Source: Paralichthys olivaceus (lineage: Eukaryota > Chordata > Actinopteri > Pleuronectiformes > Paralichthyidae). Taken from it: DNA of 64,000 bases. The stretch spans positions 20,744,458 to 20,808,457 of the forward strand of contig NC_091096.1 of the NCBI RefSeq assembly GCF_024713975.1. The letters run 5' to 3'. Of the stretch, positions 36,969 to 50,491 are shown in pieces. The position numbers were made by a program, and so were the translations under genes. A model generated the notes under the pieces. The model was not told where the DNA came from and searched no databases. It saw only the letters and a program-made list of their open reading frames with translations. The number at the start of each line of letters is the position of its first letter. Position 1 is the first letter of the stretch.

Positions 36969-39534
36969 TTACAGACCACCATTGTAGGCATAATCTGCCT
37001 TGTTGTGCATGATGAGTTTATTGTCCACAAAGTAGAAACTGTCTGATCTGGTCTCATAAGGGTGCTCCACCATTTGGCGAACTAAAGGAGGTGAAGAACA
37101 AACAAAACAAATATTAATATATGTGAATTATTGTGGAAAATATAATCCCAGAGAAATAAAATATGTGGCTAGAGCCTAGAACTCACTGAGGTCGTCTGGA
37201 AGCTGTGGAAACTCATAAATGTGTTCGCATGTGTTGCGGCTGTTAGGAATGCAAAAGCCAAAGTCAAAGTCAAAGTTCTTAAGGAGGCGCCCCTGGAAGT
37301 AATGCCTCTCAATCATACGAAAGCTGTTTATTGGCCGGTCACCCACTGTGAACTCCACACTGCAATTAGGAAAGAGAAAAAAGAAAGGCAATAATTGCAA
37401 TTAACTGATTAGAGACTTAAAAGACAAAAGGCTGATTATTATGCTCTCAGCTGTTTTCATTCAGAGTGTTATGGCCCATTTACTTACGTTGCACCAACAG
37501 TACGCAGTTTTAGGAAGGCTGGTGTAAACTGGTATCTGACAAATCGCCCTGCACTGGTGTCAATATCTGGACTCTCCTCTTCACTCTCCATTGGACCTAA
37601 AACAGAAATATTTTCATTTAGTTGGAATACAATATTGACAGGAGAGGGAAAAATAACAAAACACGGCAGCATGCATATAGCTACATAATCATATTTTTTA
37701 CTAGATCCATGTTGTGCTATCTATCACATGTAACTGATCAATATAAAACTTTTTCCAATAATTTTTAATCAGGTCAGACGGATAAATTACGCTTGGTGGA
37801 GTGGCAAAAGTTAATACATAACTTACCACTGTTGGGAGGCTTGGCGATCTCAAACAGGACTGTCCCCGTCTCCAGATCTCTGATTTTGAACCGAGTAAAG
37901 TCAACATTGTAGATATTATCTTCAGGTTTGCAAAGATAGTCTGGAATGTGGAATAAAAGAGTTTGAGTTAAGAAAAAAAGAGGGTTAATCCCTTATTTAC
38001 CCAGTTAACAATAAACTACTCTTATGGCAGTCGGTCCAATTTTAAAATTAGTCATTTTTAATGAGATTTACTAGTAAATGTATGTTATATACTGTAGTAA
38101 ATCTCACAATACAAACATTTCCAAATGCTATGTCAGTTCTAACCTAAAGAACTGAGACAGCGCTTGTTTAGCAACAAGGGTTCTAGTATGTGTTTTCTGG
38201 CTCCTGTGAGTTGCAGCAGTCATGAGTAATACTACGAAAAAAACTGTCTCACAGCTTTTCAACATAGTGTTGTGCAAGAGAAGGGAAGTAATGACATTGT
38301 TGTCTGGTGCACAAAAATGTCAAAAACAATGAGGGTCGTTATGCATCAGCTGCAACTGTGGTGGGCAGGGTGACTAATGACAGACCCTGGGGTTTGAGTC
38401 AGAGGATTCAAGCAGTTTTGATAACCATTTTGATTATCTAAAGTGGCAATAATCGATTCCTTTATATTAAAATGGATCGACTGCCTCTGTCGGCCCAGGC
38501 TGGTGATCATAAGCCATTTTCAGACATGAACTCTTGAACTTCCTCTGATGTGTTCTTAGTGTCTGGCACCGCTTATTTTCCTCAGTTCTCTTCACGTTTT
38601 TTCTTTTCAGTTTCCCATCTGTTGTGTTTTAGAAACGTGGTCACATTTCCCGCACGGTTGGAAATGCTCTTGCAGTCTTGTGTCGCCAGACCAGTAGTAA
38701 CAATTTTGGGGAGTTAGTTTGCATTGGGGTGCAGCGTAGGGCGCCCGACTACGTGTAGGCGACGCAGAAGCAAGGGCATAAGTTCATAGCCTCTTGCTCA
38801 GACATTTGGGTTCTCATTTACAGCCCCTCCAGAGAATGTCAGGAGATTATCTAGAGTTAAATGCCTGACTTGAAGACAGATGTTTCCTTCAAAGATGGCC
38901 GGAGATCAAAATAAAGCAAGACATTTAGTAAGTACGTGTCTCAAATGGAAAGATACACAACTCTCCACAGAAAACACATTAATGTAGGTCAGGGGGCCTT
39001 TGACAATATTCATTCTGGGTGGCCCAAATTCCTAGGTGCGCCCCTGGCAACACCTTTAATCTTTGGTTAGCGCCAAACAATGAGGGGGGGGGGGGGCTCA
39101 CTACATGGACACACAAGGAGCGTGATGTGCTGAACTTATGTAACATTACTCACAAGATCCAGAACAACGAGGGGACTCACCAGTCAGCTGGTCTGAGCGT
39201 GTGTCGCTTAGCTACATTAGCATTGGGTAAATGAATGATGCTCGTGGAAGCGGTGCTGTTTTAAACCGGCTCTAATTGAACCGAGTAAACGTAGCTCACC
39301 CTCCGTGACAGCCCGCAGACCCAGGACATGATCCGGGGAAATATCTCTTCCCAGAGCCCGGAGTTCATCCTCGGTGACCACAGGCCACTTCTCCGTTTGA
39401 CTGCGCCTCGACTTCAGCTTCTTCAGCATGCCTCCGCCGGTCCTTCGCTCCCTGTGGGTCGCCTCCGAGCCGCTGTCCGTGTCCGCCGGTCCCTTGCTGA
39501 GAGTCTGTGTCGGTTTGTTTCGGGAACCGTTCAT
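36969..39534 (-). CDS. unc119b: UNC119B lipid-binding trafficking chaperone, 5 exons, 247 aa
   Basis: Exons in transcript order: 39534-39300, 37940-37827, 37596-37488, 37359-37187, 37081-36969 (TAA). GT-AG junctions, phases agree, 744 nt; human UNC119B is 251 aa. The PDE6-delta-like beta-sandwich starts with [20 protein letters not shown] and includes [53 protein letters not shown] and [20 protein letters not shown]. The acidic linker [10 protein letters not shown] resembles the UNC119B linker. UNC119 proteins bind the N-terminal myristoyl group of cargo such as NPHP3 and deliver it to cilia, with release triggered by ARL3-GTP. The first ATG (MNGSRNK) is chosen; the upstream in-frame codon is GTG. 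The divergent N-terminus leaves the choice between unc119b and a fish unc119 paralogue slightly open, but location next to pop5 and rnf10 supports unc119b. Confidence 0.93.
38517..38885. repeat. dispersed palindromic repeat, family B, copy 4
   Basis: Begins ttttcagacatgaactctt in unc119b intron 1. The right portion contains ctcagacatttgggttctc and a decayed inverted end. It is a longer member with a divergent centre. Confidence 0.5.
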
Positions 39535-40003
39535 ACCCGACACCGTCCCGCTGGAGGAAGGAGTTGTTGTGCTCTGCTAATTTCTGGGAGCGACCCGACT
39601 GACTGCGGGTGTAATTTCAAGATGGCGCACAACGTGTACGGGAGACGGGAAAGCGAGGCCGTGATTGGCTGAGAGCGATGGGGGGTTGTCATAGTTACAG
39701 AGGGGGTGTGAATGGAGTGGAGTGCGGGCCCTCCCGTTTCCGCTTCACTGTGCTGTCTCCTGCAGGTGTAAACAACACCCTGCGTCACACCGGATCATAC
39801 AATCATCTCCCATCCCTCCTTTCTGGAACACATTCAGCCTTTAAGAAGTCGGCTTTGGTGCATTGACTGGAAATTCGCGCTGCCCGGTGCATCGAATCAA
39901 AGGCATCAGGCGTCGCCATGAATGTCCACTACGTGGCGCCATACTTGCTTCGCGTCGCAGATTGGCTTGTTGACGGAAGTTCCCACGGAAGAAGAGAGCA
40001 GCG
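39535..40003. promoter_or_regulatory. bidirectional promoter between unc119b and pop5
   Basis: 469 bp separate the divergent start codons. The segment is CpG-rich and carries inverted CCAAT motifs (gattggct near 39663, agattggct near 39959) and a YY1-like caagatggcgc near 39619. No TATA box is obvious. Both genes are housekeeping-like, which fits a shared CpG promoter. Confidence 0.6.
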
Positions 40004-41424
40004 ATGGTGCGGGTGAAGAGGAGGTAAACATGTGGCCATCATGTGTGACTGAACGCGGTCACAGTTCAGTTCTGACGGCTCCACTTCTGTCTACAGGTAT
40101 TTACTGTGTGAGGTCAACGTGTCGAACCGGAGCCGCCTGTTGCAGCTGGATGACCGAGCTGTGGCGACCGCGGTGCGGGCAGCAGTGGCCCGCATACACG
40201 GAGACTATGGAGCAGCTCACTGCCTCATCGGCTTCTCTGGTGAGCAGCGGCGAATTTAAAGCTATTTAAATGCTTTTATCAAGTCATTGAAATTACAATC
40301 TAAAAATTAAGTAATTATCCCACAATCTGCGTTTAGGGAACTTATTTGATCACCCAGTTAAAATTAGCCCTCAAGTTTACAACCAGAACATTTAGCTCAA
40401 GTATCAAAACAACTCTTATTATAATTATTATTATCACAATTTTACTATTTGTTCATATTTTCATAATCATTACTGCAGCAATAGTGTTTCAACAAAATGG
40501 TTATGTTGTCAATAGAAGTCTCTCTGTGACATTTAGTGAAGTAGAGGAGTAGCATGTTTCAGTGAATGGCCACTGCTGCTTGTAGAAAAAATTACAAATA
40601 ACTTTAGTGTGGGAGTATAAAATCTAAAATTCAATATATTAAATCCTAAACTAGATGTGAATGATTAAAATAACAAATTTAATGTCATGAGTATCAAGGT
40701 ACTTCACAAATTAGTTTGCAAATCATAGAATCATGTGCACATATCTTTCAGGATGTTGGAGTATTTACTAATCTCTCTGTGTCACTGTTTTTTATTTCCT
40801 TTTTAGTGAAATATCTGAACGCTCATACTGGAATGGTATTTCTACGATTCCCCAAAAGTTGTTACAAACTCCTCTGGTCTGCATTGCCTTTTATAACAAG
40901 TATTGAAGCTCGTGGCCAGAACATTCCGTGTTTTCTAAACTGTTTGCATGTGGGAGGTAAGAAAAACACCAAGACACATTTTGTTATGAGTTAGCCATAA
41001 CTTTAACAATCATTAATATTATTGGAAATTATTTTTTTTCCAGGAACAATTAGGACATGTCAGAAGTTTCTGATCCGATACAACACCCAACAGCTCCACA
41101 GACTGCTCCCTCAATGTAAAAATGAAGGTATGGTATTTATAAAATTATTTATACCGGAATGAATCTGCACTTACATACTGTAGTCCGTTCAATTTTTTTC
41201 CTAGAACATTTTAAATTGTCAAAGCAGCCTTTAGTGTACTGGAAACCACATTACACCCAAAATACAATGCTGTCAAAACCAGCATTTAACTGGTTCCTCC
41301 TCTTTTTTCATTTACAGAGGAAAAACAACAGGTTCGTGAAGCAATTCTTCAATGCTCCATACCAGGAGGAAAGAAGGATACGTTTGAAGACAAGTTAGAG
41401 AGTGAAGAAGATGAAGAAGATTGA
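40004..41424 (+). CDS. pop5: Ribonuclease P/MRP protein subunit POP5, 5 exons, 167 aa
   Basis: Exons: 40004-40023, 40097-40239, 40807-40956, 41044-41127, 41318-41424 (TGA). GT-AG junctions, phases agree, 504 nt; human POP5 is 163 aa. Conserved stretches are MVRVKRRYLLCEV at the start, YLNAHTGMVFLRFPK, LLWSALPFIT, HVGGTIRTCQKFLIRYN, and an acidic C-terminus rich in Glu and Asp. POP5 is a small core subunit shared by nuclear RNase P, which trims tRNA 5' leaders, and RNase MRP, which cuts pre-rRNA. The first coding exon is only 20 nt, seven codons in part, so annotation by similarity often misses it. A poly(A) signal AATAAA is at 42004-42009. Confidence 0.95.
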
Positions 41425-42003
41425 CATCACGGCATGCAGTCATAGGTTGCAACTTCATAGTTCTTCCTGGATGACTGACTCGGACTATCTTTATACAGTA
41501 CTAACAGGGGGGAAGATATGAAGCATTTGAAGAAATGCAACTGTAGATACATGGTTTACTGCTGTTCTTCAGTGGATTTTTACCAAATGAAAACTCACTG
41601 TCTTCAATAGAGGAACATGTTAACGTTAAGTTTGTCACAGGAAATTTGGGTTTGCAGGGTGGCCCCATGGTCAGCATGAATATCATTTCACAGCATGGTT
41701 ATGTTTAATGCTAGTCTTTACTATTACATTTTTGTTTTAAAACCAATGATCCACATCCACACTGCAGTGTTTTATTTTAAACTTAGTTAAAGCGCTAGTG
41801 TGTGGATGTGGATCATTTTTGTTTTAGCCTAATGCTGACACTGACTTAATAACTATTTATTTTGCATATGGCTAACTTTAAATTATTGTATTTGCATCAC
41901 AAAATAAGACCATGATCTGAAGAAACTGTTCAGAGGAAACTTTTTAGGTTTCAAGAATTAGTTTTGTATTTTTTACCATATTTTGTGTATTTTGTTTTGA
42001 AAA

Positions 42004-42009
42004 AATAAA
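42004..42009 (+). terminator. candidate pop5 poly(A) signal
   Basis: AATAAA 580 bp after the pop5 stop. Confidence 0.5.
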
Positions 42010-42559
42010 TTCATAAAATTGTTGGAGTACAGTTTCTAAACATTTTATGAAAGATGCACAGACGAATACATTTTGCTGATATTATAAGGTATAGCATAGC
42101 CTTTCATGGTAATGGCATGATTGGGTCAGTATGGTGTCCAAACATTTCTTTTACACCACAGTCAAACTTTTAACAACAATACTTCTAGTAAACTAATTTT
42201 ACAACCGCAAAAACCTTAACACTTACCCTAATTTGTATTGTAGACTGTATAAAAATTGTATTTATACAGTTAGTTAATTTATAGTCAATTGATTTACAGT
42301 CTCGTCAATAGCAAACAAAGGTTCAGAGATATATTGATTAGGCATGTGCATGCACAGTGGAGTGATATCCGTCAGATTTGTAAAATGTTTGTCATTTTCT
42401 CTCCATCAAGAAAAACCATAACCTTCTCTCAGGAGCTACAGTGACATTCATCGACAATGATTGATTTTGTTTATATTTTACACAGTAAATGTTTTATATA
42501 CTTATGATCATATCGTCTACCCGTAGCTTACAGCTGATACAGCTACTAATACTACATTT

Positions 42560-43007
42560 CCCGACATGCCTAGCAGGCCCTCATCACGTAAACAAATTTG
42601 CAAGCGGTACAAGAAACATCCGGGTCTCTCAGCTTCCTGTCTGGCGACCCGTCGCCATTAGTGTGAGCTCGTTCGGACCGAGATATTTTTTTGGAGAAAT
42701 TCTCCATTTAGAGAAGTTTTCCACCCAGTGGAAAACATCAGAGGCCTTGTTAAAGGCGCGCTGTTTTCCTTAGCGAGGAAACAGCGTCTTGTGGGGGTCT
42801 TGGCCCCGCGTGGCGAGCGTTCGTCCTCTCCTCCTACAGACTCCATTACTTGAGACGCCGAAATCGTGTCTCTTTTTTTCTTTGGTTGGTTGAGTTGTCA
42901 AGATGTCGCCGTGATGGGGTCTCCGCGTTTGACAGAAATGAATCAGGGCCTTCGCCGCCTGACCCGCACTCACCGCAACCCGCTTTCCTCCTCCGTTTCT
43001 CTGTTTG
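42560..43007 (+). promoter_or_regulatory. rnf10: rnf10 promoter and 5' UTR
   Basis: CpG-rich stretch starting near the cgtaaacaaatttgc segment at about 42590 and leading into the first rnf10 coding exon. It is followed downstream by AT-richer intron DNA. No TATA box is seen. Confidence 0.5.
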
Positions 43008-46000
43008 ATGCTAGAGAGCTCCGCTGCTCTCTGCCCAGAGCTCGTCCCCAGCACCGCTCGCTACCCGGACCCAAACATGGAGAAAAACCCCAACAGCAGC
43101 ACCAGCTCCAAGGTTCCGCCTCGCTCCAGCTCCACAGGCCCAGCACCGGGAGAATCTAAACCCAAAACAGGTGAAAAGGCGCCGGTGAAACACACACACA
43201 ATCCCTCACTGTCAAGCGCAAGTGTCCGCAGCTGAGCACGCCCAGTGCGCTGGGGCCTGCTGGGGCCTAGCCGTAGCGCACACGGTGTTTATCTGGTATG
43301 GCTGACGTCGCCGTCTAAACATCTGACCCACCAAACACCCGTGGCTCATATCTGCTCACAGCACTGTAGTTGCAATGCATACATTTGCCTGTCTTGCAAA
43401 ACCAAAGTTTGAACTCCAACAAGCTGTATTGTGTACAAGCTAATCCAACATATAACTCTGATTCATATTCAAACCTCTCTGCAATTTCTCACATGGAAGT
43501 CCACTTACATGACTGCATGTTGCAGCTGAACACCCCCCCACCTCACCCTCCCCTTCCAAACATGCAAGCGAGCCTGTGTCATAAAAACTCAAAAGGTGTT
43601 TATTTTGTCCAGTCTGGGCTACTGTAAAAAAAACATGGCGGCCTCCGTAGAGAGGACCCGCTCCTGATGTAAATATAAAGCATTTACATATAAAGGACCC
43701 ATTCTAGGCTGAAGAAAACAATGTGTACAATTTAGATGAAACACACTATTGAAAACATCACTAGGATTCATTTATATTCAGTTTCTGCAGATAGATCCCT
43801 TTCACCTTAATCTTACACACTGGACCTTTAAAGTATTGGATTTATTTATTTGCCTAAATGACCCTAAGAACCGAGGTTATAAACTCCCTCAGAAGGCTTT
43901 TTACTTCCACCAGTCACGTCAGTCACAAGTCCTGCATCAACAAAGTGAAGTAGTTGTATTGAAATAGAACATTTCTCTTTTCATGTAATTAATGTCTATT
44001 TCTATTTAAATTTTAGAAAGTAAAAATAATGGAGGCTCCAAGCGATACAGCCGCAAGCGTGAGCCCACCTTTCCTAAAACCGACAGTTTACCAGGCCCTC
44101 GCCGCACCAACTCACAGAAAAGCAAGAATTTTGACAAGAGACCCCCTCAGAGAGGTGGAGGGCGACAGTATGGCGTTACAGGTGGAGGACGACGAGAAGA
44201 GGTTGGTATTTGTAGAAGGTTGCCTTGTATTTATTTTGTTACAACCTGACTTTCCACAATGTGAGTGATTAAGAATAAGAAAAAGTTTTTGAAAAAAGGC
44301 ACAACATTAGTTTTTAAGTTAAACTGTCCTTTACACATTGTTCTCCTCCTGTGCCTCTCCAGGTAGCAGAGACATGCCGGGCCGAGTTTAGCCCGGCTCA
44401 GTTTGCTGGACCGAAAAAGATAAGCTTGAACCACCTGCTGAACTTTACCTTTGAACCTCGCGGAGGCAACGGTGGCGTCGGAGATGGCGGCAACTCCGGT
44501 TGGGGCCGTCGAAACAAATGGGGCCATAAGCACAAGCCCTTCAACAAGGAGCTTTTCCTCCAGGCCAAGTAAGTGGCCCCTCATACAGCAAACAATATGA
44601 AATAGAGAGGCTGAATATGTGGGATTAAACCTTCAAACCTTCTCTGTGTGTTTCAGTTGCCAGTTCATTGTGACTGATGACCAGGACTACAAGGCTCACT
44701 TCACTGATCCAGACACTCTGGTTAACTGGGACTGTGTGCAGCAAGTGGTGAGAGCTTGGTATCTGTTGAGCAGTGCCTCCAGTACAACAAGATATAAATC
44801 ACACATTCACGAATGTACAAATACACATGATGATAATCTGATTGTGTACGTCCACAGCGCATTTACAGTCATGAGGTGCCGTCTTGCCCCATCTGCCTCT
44901 ACCCTCCTTTGGCAGCCCGCATCACCCGGTGTGGACACATCTTCTGTTGGCCATGCATGCTGCACTACCTCTCTCTTGGTGATAAGAGCTGGTCCAAGTG
45001 CCCCATCTGCTATGAGGCTGTGCACATTGCTGACCTGAAGAGGTAAATGAGAAGTAGACAATGTAAACACTGAAACATTCACATGTTAGCAGCTTATGTT
45101 GTGTTTGATATGGTTCATTTCTTATTGCAGTGTGGTTGCTATGGAGACCAGGCAATATGCAGTCGGTGATGTAATCACCATGCGACTGATGAGGAGGGAA
45201 AAGGGGGCTCTGGTGGCCATGCCCAGCTCTCAGTGGACAAAGGTGGAGGAGCCTGTTCGCTTCGGAGGTGAGAGACAGTGACACCTTTGTTTGTAAAGAG
45301 TGGTTTGTTGTTTGAGTGTTGTGATAAGAAACCTTTACAGCAGTACTGCATACCGGTTTTTGTGTCCCAGAACAATATGACTTGTGCTTAATAAGTTTTC
45401 TTTTTCTGAGGTAGACAGAAATTTAAGAGAACCATTTCTCCTTCTTAGGAGCGAGTTAATATACCTGTATGTGTATAATTCTTCAATAAAAGAAATCTGA
45501 CAAGTGTTCTCTACGTTTTCTAGATGCGTGTCTTAGCCCGTACTCCAAGCTACTGCTGACCTCCCCATCGCAGGTCCTGACCCTGGTGGCGGAGGAGAGG
45601 TCTATCCTGCAGGGTCAACTTAGCAATGAAGAGGACGCCCAAGGCTGTTTCATCCAGAGCGCTCTTTGTCTTTTGCAGGTAAATAAAGCTACAACTTCAC
45701 TTCACAACTTCACAACTTCATTATTTTATTCTGTGTACATAAAGTAATAGAAGGTGCATAGGTTACCAAAACTTCCCGTCTGAAATGAGTGTTTGCAAAA
45801 TACGTATATCGAGGCATGCAGGAACGAAAATACTAAAGTTCTTGCAGTGTGACTCGATATAAGGTTCAGTGTGTAGAATTTAGGGACATCTAGTGGTGAA
45901 GTTGCATGTTGCAGCTGAACACCACTCACCTCACCCTGTAAAATTGAAAGAGAACCTGTGGAAACCTTCAGTTGTCTCTTGCATGTCTCCAAGTCAAACA

Positions 46001-49000
46001 TGAAACCTACCTTATCACACAGAATAAAACTATACACACACGTAAGCTGATCATCATATTGTGTCTTTGTGGTTTAGGAGCGAGAGGAGATGCTGGAGAA
46101 GCAGCAGAAGGCAACTGCAGCCGAGAGTTTTGACCTTTCCTTTCTGACTCTGGAAGATCCTCCTGTGGAGGAAGTGGTGACTAATGTCTCCAGTGCCAAG
46201 GTGAGTCTAAAAATGCATCTTCTCTACACTTTCTTTCACAGTCCATTGCTGCGCACCCAAATGACATCGGCAGATGTTTTGGGAGTTTTGCTGTCTGCTG
46301 TAGGTGCAAACTGTTTACTAATGGACCACTTGGCAACTTGAACCTTTCTTTTCCAGGAGGAACTATATTTGTGAAAGCAAATGTCTGACTCAGCTGAACT
46401 TGACATTGAACTGCCAGCTCCTTAAAATAAAGTCTGTATGATGTCTGATAGAGCCGATGTATAAACAGCCAAATGGCTAAAACTGGCTGAGACTAGAAAG
46501 AATGCAAACGTTTTTTAAATCAGCATTTTATGTTTTCCACTCCACTCCACATTGTCACACCTTCACCATACACATTTCATATTCTAGGTTTTGACCTCTT
46601 GTTTTTTCTTTATTGTACTTAATAAGTTTTATATGATAACTTTATTTTTTCTCTTCCTAGCCTGTTCTGCAGTACTCCTCCGCATTTGATGACGAGGTGG
46701 CGGAGCTCCCAGACGAGCTGCCAGGCCCCCCTGAAGGGAGTCTGGAGTGTGTGCTGGAAGAGCCTCCTGAGGCTATGAACTATGCAGCCGCAGAGCCCCA
46801 ACTCGAAGAGGAGAGCCCGGCCGACCAGGCACAGCCAAGCCGTCCTCCAGCCAGCATGGTGCACGGACCCTATTACTATTTCTACCAAGGTGGGTCATTC
46901 TCCACTCTCCTGCCTTAGCCTTGTGAGGTTTCCCATGGCCATTAAAACATGTTGAAGTTTAATTTGTTTGTTTTTTTGTGTTTAAAAAAACACATTAACA
47001 TTCTTTATTAAACATAACTGGAATATTTGTTAAAATCATAGAAACAAACAATGGAGTCTGACCAATGCAAAGTGCAGGAAACCTGTTTGCCTTGGCTGTA
47101 TAGGCAGTTGTTTTTCTTCACTCATGTTTAAACTTCAGCATTGATTCTTATCTCCTTTTCTCTCCCTGACTTATTTCTCCCTCCAGCCGATGACTGCCAG
47201 CAGATGTTCCTGCATCCTGTGAATGTACGCTGTCTGTTGCGGGAATACGGCAGCTTGGAGGCCAGCCCAGACTCAATCACTGCCACAGTAGTGGAGATAG
47301 TGGGACACACAGTCACAGAGGTCAGCAAATAAGGAAACACTAATTACTTACTAGTTGTTAACCCAGATAAGGATCATTTAAACTTCAGTTTATGTTGAGT
47401 ATTTTTTTCTTTCCGTAAGTGCTAAATTCTAAACTTCAGTTGTTTGACTGTGGCAAACATGTCTCCATCATGGCTTTGTTGCAGGAGATCCGTCGTCGGC
47501 ATCGTTATCTGGCTCATCTGCCTCTCACGTGTGAGTTCAGTATTTGTGAGTTGGCTCTGCAGCAACCTGTCCTCTCCAAAGAAACTCTGGACACATTTGC
47601 AGGTCAGAAAATTGTTCCTGTTTCAGGACATTAATTTTCAGTTGTGGCAGAGATTTATAGTAAAAATTACCACAAAACCTTTTAGACGACTTGGAGAAGA
47701 GAAAGCGCCTGAGGCAGAAGAAAGCGAGGGATGAAAAGCGCCGTGAGAAGCGAATTGAGATTGAAGAGAACAAGAAGCAGGGTAGATGTAAGTACTGAGC
47801 ACTTCACAACAGCCGCTGAGAATGATTGTCCAGAAAGATGTTGAAAAATCTCTCTTTCCTAACAAAATTCTTGAACTTGTGTGGCTCCCTCAGATCCTGA
47901 GGTGCATATTGGACTTGAGAACCTTCAGCATTTCCCAGCATTTGGCTCTCCGCCTAACAACAGCAGCGCCCCAATCCAGCCTGACTTCACTTTTGCCCCT
48001 TCTTCACCTCTCAGCTGCAGCCCCTCCTCTGGTAAGAGCGGCTCCCTCCCTGCACATTATTATACTATCATTTCACTCATCAGCTAGCATTATGGGTTAT
48101 GACGAGAGATGTGAATTAGGCATCTTCTCTACTGTCTTAGATGGGATGACATTCCCGAGTCTGAACGGGCAAAGCCCTTCACCTGTTGTGGGTAGTATGG
48201 AGGACGACTCCCACTGCATGTCCTTTGCACAGGTGTGTATGGCAAACACACACAGCATTATTGACTATCCTTGTCGTCAGTATAACGCCCAACCTAATTG
48301 AAGTGCTGAAGTTGTAGTACGTAACGTCTATACTTGAAATGGTGTGACCCTGACTGTGTCCTGTATAGATGCTAAGAGATGGGAGAGCCAGAGTTGATGC
48401 TGGGCCCAGGATCACTCTAAAGAAAGGTAGTGCAAGACTGCCGCTGTTGTGGTGGCTCCTAAAGTAAATGAGCCTACCAAAATAATAGAGTTTTTAGTAT
48501 TGAGTTGGAAATGTGCATCACTTACAAATGTGTACTTAAAGTTTAGTTTTAATTGACAGACTAATTTTGAATTTTAAAGGTCAAGACAAACAAACAATGG
48601 ATTCTGGTGTTATAGAGTTCATTAGTGGATATACATCTTATGTTGATGTTCCAATACCTGCATTCATTAGAGTCATGTACTTAAATGGTTTCATTTTTCA
48701 AAATACACGTTGCAATAAATGATAACTGGACGCTGCTTTTTGATAGCGAGGTATAGCAGTCAGACAAAACTTTACTGGAGCAGCTAAAATAACTGCATTA
48801 GTGTCAGACCACACGGTTTCAGATGAATATCACTCAACTCGTTGATTCTACTAAATCCTGGAGCCAAATAATTGATCACTATAATTTCTACAGTTTACGT
48901 AGACAAGTTATTTTTATAAACATCCTTTCCACAAGAGTAAGTCAAGCTCTCAAATCCAGCTGGATTGAAAATATAGTTATGTACTTGTACTGATAAGTGT

Positions 49001-49456
49001 GCAAGAGAAATTACTGGAGCTTTGTGTTTAACTGTGTATTTCCTGCCAAACCTGTTATGAAGTGGAACTCCCTGAAGGGCTCTTGGAAATTATTATTGTG
49101 TCTTGTGCTGTGTAGATAAATTCCTAGCTCCCCTGGCAGCGGACAGCGATGGAGAGGGCGACGGGTCGGACAGAGTCCCGGTGCCCAGCTTCCAGAACTC
49201 CTTCAGCCAGGCATTTGAGAAGGCACTTCTGGACCTGGACAGTGGTCCAGCTTCTGCTCCACAACCTGTGGTTGTTCCAGGTCTGCCATCAATGAAACAA
49301 CTGAATCAAGTTTCTTTTTTATGCCTAAAGCCGTTGGGTGTGCTCTTAGACTTGCACTCATCCTGCTTCTCTTCTCTTTCAGATGAGAAAGGAGGAAAGA
49401 AGAAAAAGAAAAAGCAGAAACTTTTGTTCAGTACCTCCATGGTTCACACAAAGTAG
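43008..49456 (+). CDS. rnf10: RING finger protein 10 E3 ubiquitin ligase, 17 exons, about 784 aa
   Basis: Exons: 43008-43170, 44017-44201, 44363-44568, 44657-44747, 44858-45042, 45131-45267, 45524-45678, 46078-46200, 46661-46889, 47187-47320, 47485-47602, 47686-47787, 47894-48031, 48141-48232, 48369-48426, 49116-49280, 49383-49456 (TAG). Phases agree through all 17; 2355 nt; human RNF10 is 811 aa. The C3HC4 RING is in exon 5: Cys225, Cys228, Cys240, His242, Cys245, Cys248, Cys263, Cys266. Conserved flanks are [58 protein letters not shown], a Lys/Arg/Glu-rich helix ending [30 protein letters not shown] and [12 protein letters not shown] at the C-terminus. RNF10 ubiquitinates 40S proteins uS3 and uS5 on stalled ribosomes, opposed by USP10. 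The start could instead be the Met at 43077 (MEKNPNSS), 23 codons later, which aligns with an internal human MDKN. Exon 2 ends in an unusual GTTGGT donor. Confidence 0.95.
43490..43835. repeat. TTAA-type MITE-like element, family A, copy 1
   Basis: Lies in rnf10 intron 1. It contains gcatgttgcagctgaacacc, aacatggcggcctccgtaga and ends cttacacactggacctttaa. Strongly similar to 61841-62216. The left terminus is decayed. Confidence 0.75.
45859..45985. repeat. TTAA-type MITE-like element, family A, copy 2 (5' part only)
   Basis: Begins aaggttcagtgtgtagaatt followed by ttgcatgttgcagctgaac and cacctcaccct, matching the left third of the family A element. It lies in rnf10 intron 7. Confidence 0.65.
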
Positions 49457-50491
49457 ACAACACTGAAGTTCATTTAAGCATCCTCAATTGTCTCCTGTGT
49501 TGATCTTCCCACTGCTTGTGTTTTTACTTTCATGCATATCTTTCTTGCAACTATAAGCTATGATGATAGGTTTTAGTATGCAAGTTCATGCTGCTTTAGT
49601 CATTGTTCCATTGGCTTGATCAGCAGTTTGCGTGTAATGCCATTAGTTTAATTTGCAATATTTTGTTGGTTTGTTGGAAAACCAAGTCAAAACTTTGCAG
49701 CAGCAACCTGCCACACTGGAAGCCCTACAAGTAAAATTCAATTCAGATGCCAATTAAGTAAAGGAATATAATAAGCTGCTCATTTTTATTAGGCTTTTAA
49801 TGGCTTCCAACTCTGCTGAATCTGACTCTGAGCATTGAATCTTGGACCCACTAGTGAAGTGGATAAGAAATTTTAGGGTGCTTTATTACAGTAGCAGTCA
49901 GCCAGCTGCAGGTACGTTGCACCCTGTAAATGTTTCCAAGATACTCAGTGCTCAGACATGATTGGTCTTCACCTTACAACAGATAAACACTGAGATCTGT
50001 TTATTTTCAGTGCTTTGTCCCAGGTGATGATTTACACTTGGACATTATCCCCCTTCAGAATAGATTTTGGGGATAGCTGCTGAGTTCTACTCCCTAGTAT
50101 TTTCTAACTGCATCATGAATACATGATCTAATATCATTGTGAGGAAGTAAAAAGGCAGTATTGTATCATTGAAGAGATTAAATCTGTTGTATTTGCAGAA
50201 CCTCATTATATTATGACCTGTTAAACCACAAAAGATGGTTTAAGGACCACACATTCTTCTCATTCAATTTCTCCTCTGTGATCCCAGAATGTTTACTAAC
50301 TTGTTAACATTACTCCCCTGGTTTAATTTCAGTGTTGAAAATGCGTGGAGTTGGATAAGTGCTGACATTTGGAGACTGCGTGTGAAACATAAGGAAAAGT
50401 GAAAAAAAAAAAATTGATTTGAGGGTTCTGTACTCACCTTTAAGTTTGAACAAGTTTATAGACTAGTCAATGTAACTAGTCTGTTGAAATG

